Below the pieces are notes generated by a model. The model was not told where the DNA came from and made no database searches. It saw only the letters and a program-made list of their open reading frames with translations. Both the position numbers and the translations under genes were made by a program. This document shows, piece by piece, positions 1 to 9,331 of a stretch of 64,000 nucleotides of DNA; position 1 is the stretch's first letter, and the number at the start of each line of letters is the position of its first letter. The stretch spans positions 26,246 to 90,245 of the forward strand of contig JBFMCQ010000007.1 in assembly GCA_040754295.1 (NCBI GenBank). The letters are read 5' to 3'. This DNA is from Solimonas sp040754295. GTDB lineage: Bacteria > Pseudomonadota > Gammaproteobacteria > Nevskiales > Nevskiaceae.

Positions 1-425
1 GTGCGCTGACGCCCGATGCCGACGCCCGGAGCATCGCCGCGGCGCTGCGCGTGGCCGATCTCGAGCCCCATCTGCGCAAGCGCGCCGAGCATCTCTCCGG
101 CGGCCTGAAGCGGCGGCTGAACTTCGCCATCGCACTGCTCGGCCGGCCGCGCCTGCTGTGCCTCGACGAGCCGACCGCCGGCGTCGATCCGCAGTCGCGC
201 AATTTCCTGCTCGCGGCGGTGCGCCGGCTCTGCGACGAAGGCATGACGGTGCTGTACAGCACGCATTACATGGAAGAGGTCGAGCGCCTCTGCGACCGCG
301 TGGCGATCATCGACGGCGGGCGTCTGCTCGCCTGCGACACGCCGGATGCGCTACGCCGGCATCCTGACGAGCGTCTCGAAGGCGTGTTCCTGCGCCTGAC
401 GCGCCCGGAGCTGAGGGACGCCTGA
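1..425 (+). CDS. ABC-2 type exporter ATPase, 5' end outside window
   Basis: This is the C-terminal part (about 140 residues, frame starting at base 3) of an ABC ATPase; Walker A lies upstream of the window. Visible are the ABC signature LSGGLKRR, Walker B LLCLDEPTAGVDPQ and the switch histidine in STHYMEEVE, the order of the drug/lipid-export ATPases that pair with ABC-2 permeases. Its TGA overlaps the permease ATG by one base, so the two are translationally coupled. It probably powers export of the product of the downstream acyl-carrier/ketosynthase genes; the substrate is inference. An internal GTG at 51 is not the real start because the frame stays open to the window edge. Confidence 0.93.
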   Translation, partial: ALTPDADARSIAAALRVADLEPHLRKRAEHLSGGLKRRLNFAIALLGRPRLLCLDEPTAGVDPQSRNFLLAAVRRLCDEGMTVLYSTHYMEEVERLCDRVAIIDGGRLLACDTPDALRRHPDERLEGVFLRLTRPELRDA

Positions 426-1633
426 TGCGCCGCCTGCTCGCTCTGTGCCGCAAGGAGCTGCTGCTGCTGTCGCGCGACCGCCACGGCCTGCTCGTGCTGT
501 TCGCGGTGCCGGCGCTGTTCATCCTGCTGATGTCGCTGGCCCTGCGCGATGCGTTCCGGCCGGACGCAGGGCTGAGCATCCCGGTGCAGATCGTCGATGC
601 CGACGGCGGGCGCCTGGCACGCGACTTCGTCGATCGGCTGCTCGCGCACGGAAGCTTCACGCCGTCCGACGAGGCCGGCGTGCGCATCCTGCTGCAGCCG
701 GGATTCTCGGAGCTGCTGGCGACGCGCAGCGAGTTCGTCGAGGAGCTGATCGGCGGTGCGCCCGAGCCGATGCTGCTACACCTCGAGTACGCGCCGAGCA
801 TCCCGCCGCAGCTCAAGGGAGCCGTCAGTCTCGCGGTGCGCCAGACGCTGCTCGCCGTGCAAGCCGAGTTCTTGCTGGAGCACGTCGTCGGCTATCCGCC
901 GGAGGAGCGCGCCGGCCTACGCTTTCTCAGCGATCCGCGCCGGCTGCCGGTGGCGGAGCGCTTCGTCGACCGCGCCGGCCGCGGCATCGACGCACCGACT
1001 TCGGTGCAGCAGAGCGTTCCGGCGTGGCTGATCTTCGCGATGTTCTTCGCGGTGATTCCGCTGGCCACGGCCTTCGTCGTCGAGCGCAGCGAAGGCAGCC
1101 TGCTGCGGCTGCGTGCACTCGGCGTCGGCAGTGGCCTGCTGCTGGCGTCGAAGGCCTTGCCCTACTACCTCGTCAACCTGCTGCAGCTCATCGTCATGCT
1201 GGCGATCGGCGTCTGGCTCGTGCCGCTGCTCGGCGGCGATGCGCTCACGCTCGGCAACAGCGCCTTCGGCCTATGGCTGATCGGCACCGCGACCAGCATC
1301 GCCGCGATCGGGCTCGCGCTGTGCGTCGCGGTGAGCGTGCGCACGACGCTGCAGGCGACGGTCGCCGGCGGCGCGCTGAGCCTGATCCTCGCCGCGCTCG
1401 GCGGCGTGATGGTGCCGAAGATGGTGATGCCCGAGGCGATGCAGCGCCTCACGCAGGTCTCGCCGATGGCCTGGAGCCTCGAAGGCTTTTGGGATATCGT
1501 GCTGCGCCGGGGGACCTGGCGCGATGCGTTGCCCGAAGCCTTGGCGCTGGGTGCGTTCGGCGTGATCTGCCTCGCCGTCGCCGCCGCGATCCTGCTGCGC
1601 AGCAGCCATACACGACGACACCGGACGACATGA
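425..1633 (+). CDS. ABC-2 type transporter permease
   Basis: This 402-residue membrane protein has one N-terminal transmembrane helix (about residues 20-40), a large extracytoplasmic domain (about 45-195) and a C-terminal block of about five helices (about 200-395), the usual ABC-2 exporter permease layout. It starts at the ATG that overlaps the ATPase stop and ends in an ATGA overlap with the acyl carrier protein gene. That tight coupling ties the exporter to the biosynthetic genes, so I infer it exports their lipid-like product. The sequence alone does not give the substrate. Confidence 0.9.
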   Translation: MRRLLALCRKELLLLSRDRHGLLVLFAVPALFILLMSLALRDAFRPDAGLSIPVQIVDADGGRLARDFVDRLLAHGSFTPSDEAGVRILLQPGFSELLATRSEFVEELIGGAPEPMLLHLEYAPSIPPQLKGAVSLAVRQTLLAVQAEFLLEHVVGYPPEERAGLRFLSDPRRLPVAERFVDRAGRGIDAPTSVQQSVPAWLIFAMFFAVIPLATAFVVERSEGSLLRLRALGVGSGLLLASKALPYYLVNLLQLIVMLAIGVWLVPLLGGDALTLGNSAFGLWLIGTATSIAAIGLALCVAVSVRTTLQATVAGGALSLILAALGGVMVPKMVMPEAMQRLTQVSPMAWSLEGFWDIVLRRGTWRDALPEALALGAFGVICLAVAAAILLRSSHTRRHRTT

Positions 1634-1896
1634 AGGGCTCCGAGGACGCCGCGCTCAAGGCGCGGCTCAAACAGCTGATCGTCACCGAGACGGACAAGCA
1701 GGTGGACCCGGCGAGCGTGCCGGACGATCAGCCGCTGTTCGGGCCCAAGTCGTTTCTCGAGCTCGACTCGGTCGACGGGCTGCAGATCTCGATGGCGCTG
1801 CAGATGCAGTTCGGCCTGCGCATCGAAGACCCGAAGGAGATGCGCCGCGTGCTGGCCAGCGTGAACACGCTCGCCGACTATCTGCAGCCGGGCTGA
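1630..1896 (+). CDS. Acyl carrier protein of the Dar/BtrH-like cluster
   Basis: An 88-residue stand-alone acyl carrier protein. The phosphopantetheine site is LDSVDGLQ with the serine at residue 47 (DSV in place of the common DSL), followed by the usual helices II-III. The ATG at 1630 overlaps the permease stop (ATGA) and its own TGA overlaps the next ATG by one base. It should carry the growing or finished acyl chain for the ketosynthase pair and perhaps hand it to the BtrH-type protein. It is distinct from the second carrier protein at 52129. Confidence 0.88.
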   Translation: MKGSEDAALKARLKQLIVTETDKQVDPASVPDDQPLFGPKSFLELDSVDGLQISMALQMQFGLRIEDPKEMRRVLASVNTLADYLQPG

Positions 1897-3044
1897 TGAA
1901 CGCGCGCACACACCGGCCGGTGTATCTGCGCGCCGGCGATGCGCTCTCGGCCGCCGGGCGCGGTACTGCGGCGATGGCCCAGGCCTGCCTGCAGCTGTCG
2001 ACGGCACCGGCGCAGATCGCGTTCAACAGCCTCGGCAGCGAGATCCGCCTGCCCTACTTCCGTATCGACGCCGCCGAGGATGCGCCGGACCGCCGGCTCG
2101 GCAACCTGGCCGTCGCGGTCGTCGAGTCCGCCGGCTTCGATGCCGCGCGCCGCCGTCGCATGGGGCTGTTTCTCGGCACCTCGTCCGGCGGCATCGCCCA
2201 GCACGAGCGCGATTTCGCCGTCGCCAGCGCTATGAACCCGCGCGCGCTGCCGATCTTCAACCCCGACCAGAGCCGCCCGGCCACGCGCCTGCACCGGCGG
2301 CTGGAGCTGTGCGGACCGAGCTACACCCTGAGTACCGCCTGCTCCAGCGCGGCGAATGCCCTGTTGTACGCGACCTGGATGGTGCGCGAAGGGCGGCTCG
2401 ACGACGCGCTGGTCGTCGGCATCGAGTTCGAGAACCGGGTGTCGCAGCAGGGCTTCCACAGCCTGCTGCTGGCGACGCGCGCGCTGTCGCGGCCGTTCGA
2501 CCTGCGCCGCGACGGCATCATGCTCGGCGAAGCTGCGGCCGTGGCGATCGTCAGCCGCGAGCCGCCGCCGTCGGGCCCGGTCTGGCGGCTGCGCGGCGGC
2601 GGCACGTTCTGCGACACGACCCATCCGACCAATCCCTCGTCGGCACAGATCGCGCACACGATCCACCTCGCCTTCGCCGACGCCGGCGTCGATGCGGCGG
2701 CGATCAGCGCGATCAAGGCGCACGGCACCGGCACGCGCGCCAACGACCTGTCGGAGGGCCTCGGCCTGCGTGCAGCCTTCGGCGATCGCCTGCCGCCGTT
2801 CTCGACGATCAAACCGGTGCTCGGCCATACGCTGGGTGCCTGCGGCCTGCTCGAGGCGCTGGCCTTCACCGCCTGCCTCGATCGCGGCGAAGTGCCGGCG
2901 ACGCGCCATTTCGAGCAGGCCGACCCCGAGATCGGCGTGGAGCCGCTGCGCGCGGCCGAGCGCTGGCGGCCGGGGCCGGTGCTGCTCAACACCTTCGGTT
3001 TCGGCGGCAACAACTGCGCGCTGGTGCTGGAGCGGGAACGATGA
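1896..3044 (+). CDS. Beta-ketoacyl-ACP synthase (KAS I/II type)
   Basis: A 382-residue thiolase-fold ketosynthase. The full Cys-His-His set is visible: nucleophile Cys149 in STACSSAAN, histidine in IKAHGTGT, and lysine and histidine in IKPVLGHTLG; the FGFGGNNC end is typical of the family. It should elongate ACP-bound chains by decarboxylative condensation in the cytoplasm. The next gene is a short ketosynthase-like protein without these residues, so the pair resembles a type II ketosynthase/chain-length-factor couple. The start is the ATG overlapping the ACP stop. Confidence 0.9.
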   Translation: MNARTHRPVYLRAGDALSAAGRGTAAMAQACLQLSTAPAQIAFNSLGSEIRLPYFRIDAAEDAPDRRLGNLAVAVVESAGFDAARRRRMGLFLGTSSGGIAQHERDFAVASAMNPRALPIFNPDQSRPATRLHRRLELCGPSYTLSTACSSAANALLYATWMVREGRLDDALVVGIEFENRVSQQGFHSLLLATRALSRPFDLRRDGIMLGEAAAVAIVSREPPPSGPVWRLRGGGTFCDTTHPTNPSSAQIAHTIHLAFADAGVDAAAISAIKAHGTGTRANDLSEGLGLRAAFGDRLPPFSTIKPVLGHTLGACGLLEALAFTACLDRGEVPATRHFEQADPEIGVEPLRAAERWRPGPVLLNTFGFGGNNCALVLERER

Positions 3045-3898
3045 GCGCGCTGCGCGTCGCTGCGGTGCTGCACCACGAGCAGCTGCTCGACGACAGCCCC
3101 ACCGATCTGCGCGCAGAACTGCAGGCACTGACCGGCCAGTCGTTCCGCCGCATCAACCGCTTCATCGAGCTGGCGACCTACGGCGCGCTGCGGTGCGGTC
3201 GCAGCGCCGGTGGGGTCGGCGCGGACACCGCGCTGTATCTGGTTTCGGAAGCACCGATGCTCGTCGACTGCGTGCGCGCGCTGCGCGGCGTGATCGTCGA
3301 CGGCCGTCCGCCGACGCCGTTCGAGTTCATGAACATTTCCGGCAACATGGCCGGCTTTTACATCGCGCAGCACTTGCGCATGAACGGCCCGCAGCTGGCG
3401 ACGCAGCGCAAGAGCGCCGGGCTCGAGGCCGCCGTGGAGCTGCTGCAGCTCGACAGCGCACGCCATCGCCGCGCGCTGTGCGGCTACGTCGAGGAAGGCG
3501 TCTGGCCGCTGTCCGAGCAGCGCGAGCGCCTCGGTCTCGCCGCCGGCGCGGCGCTCGCCGAATGCAGCCACTGGTTCTACTTCGACGCCGACTGCGCACG
3601 GCCGCGCGCGCTCGTCGACGCCGCACCCCGCTGCGAGACGCCGGCCGAGGTCGCCGACCTGCTGCGCGAAACGCCGCGCGACTGGCGCATCGTCGCCGGC
3701 CGCGGCTGCAGCGACGCGGACGCCGCCGGCCTCGGCCGCGCGGTCGAGCGGCTGCCGCAGGCGCGGTCGTACAGCAGCGGTGAAACCGCCGGCCTGGTCG
3801 CGGCGTTCATCGAGCGGCCCGATGCACCGGGATTGCTGCATCTCGCGCGCGCGGCCGACGGCGGGTATTACCTGCTCACGGTTGAGGCTCGACCGTAG
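3041..3898 (+). CDS. Short, catalytically degenerate ketosynthase-like protein
   Basis: A 285-residue protein coupled to the ketosynthase by an ATGA overlap. Residues about 85-130 (ISGNMAGFYIAQHL through the stretch ending KSAGLEAAVELL) fit the N-terminal thiolase half of ketosynthases, but the position of the active Cys is Lys or Arg, and the C-terminal half with the two catalytic histidines has no clear counterpart. It matches the role of beta-ketoacyl synthase N-like or chain-length-factor proteins that partner an active ketosynthase. That role is inference. It ends 26 bases before the converging BtrH-like gene. Confidence 0.7.
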   Translation: MSALRVAAVLHHEQLLDDSPTDLRAELQALTGQSFRRINRFIELATYGALRCGRSAGGVGADTALYLVSEAPMLVDCVRALRGVIVDGRPPTPFEFMNISGNMAGFYIAQHLRMNGPQLATQRKSAGLEAAVELLQLDSARHRRALCGYVEEGVWPLSEQRERLGLAAGAALAECSHWFYFDADCARPRALVDAAPRCETPAEVADLLRETPRDWRIVAGRGCSDADAAGLGRAVERLPQARSYSSGETAGLVAAFIERPDAPGLLHLARAADGGYYLLTVEARP

Positions 3899-3908
3899 CT
3901 CGGGCCGT

Positions 3909-3922
3909 CGGGCTTCAGCCCG
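3909..3922. terminator. Hairpin between convergent gene ends
   Basis: CGGGCT-TC-AGCCCG forms a perfect 6-bp stem in the 26-base space between two converging stops. There is no clear T-run, so a terminator role for either strand is inferred. The stem sequence also recurs in the repeat at 27743-27823. Confidence 0.45.
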
Positions 3923-3924
3923 GT

Positions 3925-4941
3925 CTACGGGGCCGGGCTGCCCTTCGACCAGCGCTTCAAACCCTCGTAGACCTCGCGCTCGCCCGCTGCACAGTCGTGC
4001 AGCCGCGCCGCCAGCTCCGGCAGACCCACGCCCTCTCGCCTGCGTGAAAACTGCGCGCCGAGCAAGGCGAACTGGCGCCAGGTATCGCCGACCGCCGTCA
4101 TGCGCTGCGAGGCGTCGACCAGCGCCGGCTGCCTGAGCTTTTCGCCGGCCTCCTGCAGAAACGCCGCGTACATGAAGCGAAAGCCGCCGCCGCCGGTGCC
4201 GATCTCCTCCTGCATGCGCACGATGTTGCCGACGTAGAGCCGCTGCAGGCGCGCATCGGCAATCTGCCGGTCGAGGCGGCCGATGCGCTCGGCGAGCCGT
4301 TCGATCGCGCGCACGCCGACGATCGAGACCGGTGCATGCAGCATCATCTTCCAGGTCTTGCCGACCGCACGGCGCACAGCCGCGCCGAGGTCGAAGTCCC
4401 GTGCGAGCGCGAGCGGCCGGTACATCAGCCCCCTGGGCGCGAACACGCCCTTGGCGAAGCGCGCGCGGCGCAGGTCCGCCGCGGCGCAGCGCTGCGGCTG
4501 GTCGAACACCGGATCGCTGACCAGGTAGTCGCCGCCGTCCTTGCCGTAGACGACGATGTTGTGCGCGTTGAAGTGGAAGCGCATTTCCGGCGGGAAGTAC
4601 GGCAGCCAGTACACCGAGGTCTGCAGGCCCACCGGACGGCCCGCGGCGAGTTCGGCATCGAGCGCCGCCTCGGCCGTCGCCGGGTCGCGGAAACGCCGGC
4701 GCTCCATCTGCAGGCCCAGCGGCCGGCGCAGACCCTGGTAGACGCTGCCGGGCGGCATGCGGTAGGTCGTCAGCGGAAAGCCGCCGACCTTGACGAACGG
4801 GATGTGCGCGAAGGTCAGCGAGGCCGAAAGGCCCAAAGCCATCGGCTCGGACAGTGCAAGGCCGTAGTGGCTCAACAGCGCAGCCGTTGCGCCGGTCTCG
4901 CAATGGCCGGCATGCCTGTGCTTGAAGTCTTTTATGATCAA
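3925..4941 (-). CDS. BtrH N-terminal-domain / DUF4872-like protein
   Basis: A 338-residue soluble protein. Its N-terminus (KHRHAGHCETGATAALLSHYG) carries the His/Cys pattern of the BtrH N-terminal family, a papain-like fold; a second block (HFNAHNIVVYG, then DYLVSDPVF) fits the same fold and the C-terminus is helical. BtrH of butirosin synthesis moves an acyl group from a carrier protein to the aminoglycoside, so an acyl-transfer or tailoring step is likely here. The TTG start is chosen because the conserved His/Cys block follows directly; it overlaps the upstream stop and has AAAGAGA ahead. It is the last gene of the minus-strand arm. Confidence 0.75.
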   Translation of the reverse strand: MIIKDFKHRHAGHCETGATAALLSHYGLALSEPMALGLSASLTFAHIPFVKVGGFPLTTYRMPPGSVYQGLRRPLGLQMERRRFRDPATAEAALDAELAAGRPVGLQTSVYWLPYFPPEMRFHFNAHNIVVYGKDGGDYLVSDPVFDQPQRCAAADLRRARFAKGVFAPRGLMYRPLALARDFDLGAAVRRAVGKTWKMMLHAPVSIVGVRAIERLAERIGRLDRQIADARLQRLYVGNIVRMQEEIGTGGGGFRFMYAAFLQEAGEKLRQPALVDASQRMTAVGDTWRQFALLGAQFSRRREGVGLPELAARLHDCAAGEREVYEGLKRWSKGSPAP

Positions 4942-5333
4942 TCGATTCTCTTTAGTTCTTCAAGTGACGTCCCAAGCGCTTCGGCGTATCGCCGCAGGAT
5001 CCGCTCGGGCAGACGGCGGAACACGTCGGCGCGCAGATGACGGCGCAGCCGCCAGCGCCAGATGCCGGTGATCTGGGCCAGCATCGGCGGGTCCATGCGG
5101 CGTGCGTACATGTGGTATTCGAGCGGCGAGGCGCGGCCTTCGCGGACGCGCCGCAGAGCCTCGTCGGCGAGCCGGCGGTATTCCGCGACCGCGTCGCCCG
5201 TAACGACCGCCTCGACCTCCCAGCCGCTCGAGGGCACGGTCTCGTAGTGCCCGTCGCTGCCCAGCGCGTAGACCGCCTTGCGCGCGCCGCCGTAGTGCGC
5301 CAGCCGGTCCTGCGGCACCTCGTCGCGTTTCAC
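4938..5333 (-). CDS. Small protein of the Dar/BtrH-like cluster, unknown function
   Basis: 131 residues, coupled to the DarB-like gene by a GTGA overlap and to the BtrH-like gene by a short overlap, so it belongs to the operon. It is charged and soluble, with no signal peptide. The C-terminus (LRRYAEALGTSLEELKRID) reads like the end of a helix-turn-helix domain, and about residues 65-105 are Arg-rich. I do not recognise the family. A role as accessory protein or DNA-binding regulator is possible but unproven. Confidence 0.65.
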   Translation of the reverse strand: MKRDEVPQDRLAHYGGARKAVYALGSDGHYETVPSSGWEVEAVVTGDAVAEYRRLADEALRRVREGRASPLEYHMYARRMDPPMLAQITGIWRWRLRRHLRADVFRRLPERILRRYAEALGTSLEELKRID

Positions 5334-6481
5334 GGACCGACTGCGCGCAGGCAGACGAAAGCGATCGAGAAACGGCCGCTTTCGGGGACGTAGCAGAGAA
5401 TGCGGTCACCCGGCTTGAAGCGGCCGCCGTTGAACAGCTCTTCGAGCATCAGATACATCGACGCGGCGCCGACGTTGCCCTTGACGTCGAGGTTCGTGAA
5501 CCAGCGCTCCTGCGGGATCTTCCAGTCGTCCGGCATGACGTCCCACATCGCGCGGCGGAAGTAGTCGGACGAGTAGTGCGGCAGATACCAGTCGATGTCG
5601 GCCGCGCGCAGCCCGCGCCGCGCGATCATCGCCGCGAAGGCCTTGCGCGAGGCCACGCGGATGCCTTCCTCGAGCAGCCGCACGTCCTGCTTGACCGACA
5701 TCACCGAGCGCTCGGCGACCTCGGTCGCGGACGCAAACTCGCGCCAGCCGCGCAGCCGGCCGTCTTGCGCTTTCTCGGCGCCGGCGTACATGCACGGCTC
5801 GAGCTCGCCGGCATAGGAAAACTGATCGATCCACTCGAGCTGCAGCGACAGCCGGTCGGCGCGCGGCCGGTTCTGCAGCAGCATCGCACCCGCGCCGTCG
5901 GAGAGCATCCAGCGCAGGAAGTCCTTCTCGAAGGCGATGACCGGCCGCTTCTCCATCGCGGCGATGCGCGCGGCGTTCTCCGCTTCGAAGTTGCCGGCAC
6001 GCATGAACGTGGATGCGAGCTCGGAGCCGGTGACGACGGCGTTGCCCGATTGTCCGGCCGCGATCGCCAGAAAGCCGTACTTGAGCGCGGTCACGCCGGA
6101 ACCGCAGATGCCGGACGTGGCGACGACCTCGCACGGCCGCGAGCCGAGCTCGCCATGCACCATGACGGCGTGATTGGGCATCAGCTGGTCCGGTGAGCTG
6201 GTGCCGCAGGCCAGCACCTCGATGTCGTCGAGGCCGAAACCCCCGCCGGTCAGCGCGCGCACGGCCGCAGCGGTCAGCTGCGCATTGCTGTGCGTCTGCG
6301 CCCCGGTCTCGGGGTCCAGCGCGTAGTGCCGCGAGCGGATGCCGTTGCTGCGCAGCACCACTGCCCGTGCCCGCGACGGCCGGCCGCCGACCTGGCCGAG
6401 CACGGATTCCATACGCTCGTTGTCGATCGGCGCGTTCGGCAGCACCGCGGCGATGCGCGTGACGTAAACCCCCTCAGCCAC
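5330..6481 (-). CDS. darB: KAS III-like ketosynthase, DarB type
   Basis: A 383-residue FabH/KAS III-fold enzyme. The catalytic triad is visible: Cys in SGICGSGVTALKYG, His in DWYLPHYSSD and Asn in DVKGNVGAAS. It lies directly after a DarA-like gene (8-nt overlap, GTG start). In known dialkylresorcinol pathways DarB joins two beta-keto acyl units into a cyclohexanedione that is then aromatised. The insertion around residues 200-240 and the partner gene favour the DarB group over housekeeping FabH. The substrate is not deducible from sequence. Confidence 0.82.
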   Translation of the reverse strand: MAEGVYVTRIAAVLPNAPIDNERMESVLGQVGGRPSRARAVVLRSNGIRSRHYALDPETGAQTHSNAQLTAAAVRALTGGGFGLDDIEVLACGTSSPDQLMPNHAVMVHGELGSRPCEVVATSGICGSGVTALKYGFLAIAAGQSGNAVVTGSELASTFMRAGNFEAENAARIAAMEKRPVIAFEKDFLRWMLSDGAGAMLLQNRPRADRLSLQLEWIDQFSYAGELEPCMYAGAEKAQDGRLRGWREFASATEVAERSVMSVKQDVRLLEEGIRVASRKAFAAMIARRGLRAADIDWYLPHYSSDYFRRAMWDVMPDDWKIPQERWFTNLDVKGNVGAASMYLMLEELFNGGRFKPGDRILCYVPESGRFSIAFVCLRAVGP

Positions 6482-7427
6482 TGCTTTGCTCCGCGAGGCG
6501 CTCGCGCCCCGAGCCGGACGGTTGCTCGAAATAAGCCTTTTGCGCCGCGAGCCGCCGCGCCGCGAGCGGCCCGAGCAGCGTGCGCAGCAGCATCGTGACC
6601 GGCACGACGGTGACGATCATCGTCACCAGGAAGGCCGCGTAAATCGCCAGCACCGGCCGGCGTGCACGGCTGCCCTGCGGACCCAGCGCACGCAGCAGGC
6701 GCCCCCAGACCCGGAAGCTGCGCCGGCCGATCATTTCGCTCGGCACCAGGCGCACGTTCGCCTCCACCGCGCCCAGTCCGTTCAGAACCGGCCGACGCCC
6801 GTCGAGGCGGCCGTCGCGCAGGGCGCCCGCGAGTGCCACGCCGAAGCGCGCGGCCGCGCGCACCGCGTGGTCGGGGATGCCGGGCGCCGGCAGCAGGCCC
6901 CACATCGGGTCGGTACGACCGGTCAGCATCCAGCGCGGCGTGGTGATGAAGCTCGCGAGGCTGCTGCCGGCGTCGGTCAGCACGATGTTGTCGGACAGCC
7001 GCGCGCCGGCCGCGTGCAGCAGCCGTTTCACTTCCTCCTGCGCGATGTGCCACATGTTACGGCAGGCGACCAGGGTGACGACCGGCGTGTCGCGCAGCAG
7101 CCGGCGACCCGCTTCGGACTTGAGAAACGCGGCGACCGGCGGCGACGGCGACAGAAACCAGACCGTGTAGGCGAGCACGATCAGCTCGTAGCGCTGATCG
7201 TCGGCGACCGGCAGCGGCAGCAGCTCCGGCGGATCGAGATGCACCGTCTCCGGAAACTGATCGAAGAACTCGAAGAACGGCCACGGGAACGGATACGGCC
7301 GCTGCGGCCGCAGCTCGCACCAGTCCACGGCGATATCGCCGGCGGCCTCCAGCGGGCCGCAGACCGAGCGTGCGACGCGCAGCAGCTGACCCGTCTGCGA
7401 GTAGTAGACGACCAGAACCCGTTTCAT
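6474..7427 (-). CDS. darA: DarA-like flavodoxin-fold protein
   Basis: A 317-residue protein opening with KRVLVVYYSQTGQ, a flavodoxin FMN-phosphate loop, followed by an alpha/beta flavodoxin-like core and one hydrophobic helix near the C-terminus (about residues 262-285). It matches the family named dialkylresorcinol condensing enzyme DarA. In known systems DarA works with DarB, and a flavin-linked redox step such as ring aromatisation would fit the fold. It is the first gene of the minus-strand operon, 84 bases downstream of the malate synthase stop with a terminator hairpin between. Confidence 0.82.
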   Translation of the reverse strand: MKRVLVVYYSQTGQLLRVARSVCGPLEAAGDIAVDWCELRPQRPYPFPWPFFEFFDQFPETVHLDPPELLPLPVADDQRYELIVLAYTVWFLSPSPPVAAFLKSEAGRRLLRDTPVVTLVACRNMWHIAQEEVKRLLHAAGARLSDNIVLTDAGSSLASFITTPRWMLTGRTDPMWGLLPAPGIPDHAVRAAARFGVALAGALRDGRLDGRRPVLNGLGAVEANVRLVPSEMIGRRSFRVWGRLLRALGPQGSRARRPVLAIYAAFLVTMIVTVVPVTMLLRTLLGPLAARRLAAQKAYFEQPSGSGRERLAEQSSG

Positions 7428-7456
7428 CCCCTCGGCGTACCCCAGCGTGCCATGCG

Positions 7457-7481
7457 AAAAGGGCGCGGTATCCGCGCCCTT
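7457..7481 (-). terminator. Rho-independent terminator after malate synthase
   Basis: On the minus strand a perfect 10-bp stem (AAGGGCGCGG/CCGCGCCCTT, 3-base loop) runs into TTTT just past the malate synthase stop and before the DarA-like gene. It separates housekeeping transcription from the cluster. Confidence 0.8.
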
Positions 7482-7511
7482 CCCTCCGATGCCTGCGCAA
7501 TCCGGGGCAGT

Positions 7512-9098
<1,587 letters not shown>

Positions 9099-9331
9099 CT
9101 CTAAACCTCGCCAACTGATGGAAGATGCCCAAAAAACGGGGCCGGAACTATAGCCAAGCACCTGCTGCGGCGCAATGAAAAAGCGGTCGTGGAACCCGCG
9201 TCCCGGCCCGGCACATTGCGCGGTCTGCCCCGGAGTCTGTTACCCGGGGTGCGAGGGGGAGAACGCGGCCGGACCACGAGGCGTCGACACTGCTTCTGTC
9301 GGGCAATGCGCGCCGCGGGTTCGGTCTGTAG

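Noticed and set aside
2321..4903. 860-codon minus-strand ORF across the ketosynthase genes
   Set aside because: It lies antisense to well-supported genes and overlaps the BtrH-like gene in another frame; low complexity.
4931..4944. TATGATCAAT near the BtrH-like start as a possible FNR box
   Set aside because: It matches only one half of the consensus and lies inside a translationally coupled gene junction.
5576..6196. 206-codon plus-strand ORF opposite the DarB-like gene
   Set aside because: It is the antisense of a gene with an intact KAS III triad.
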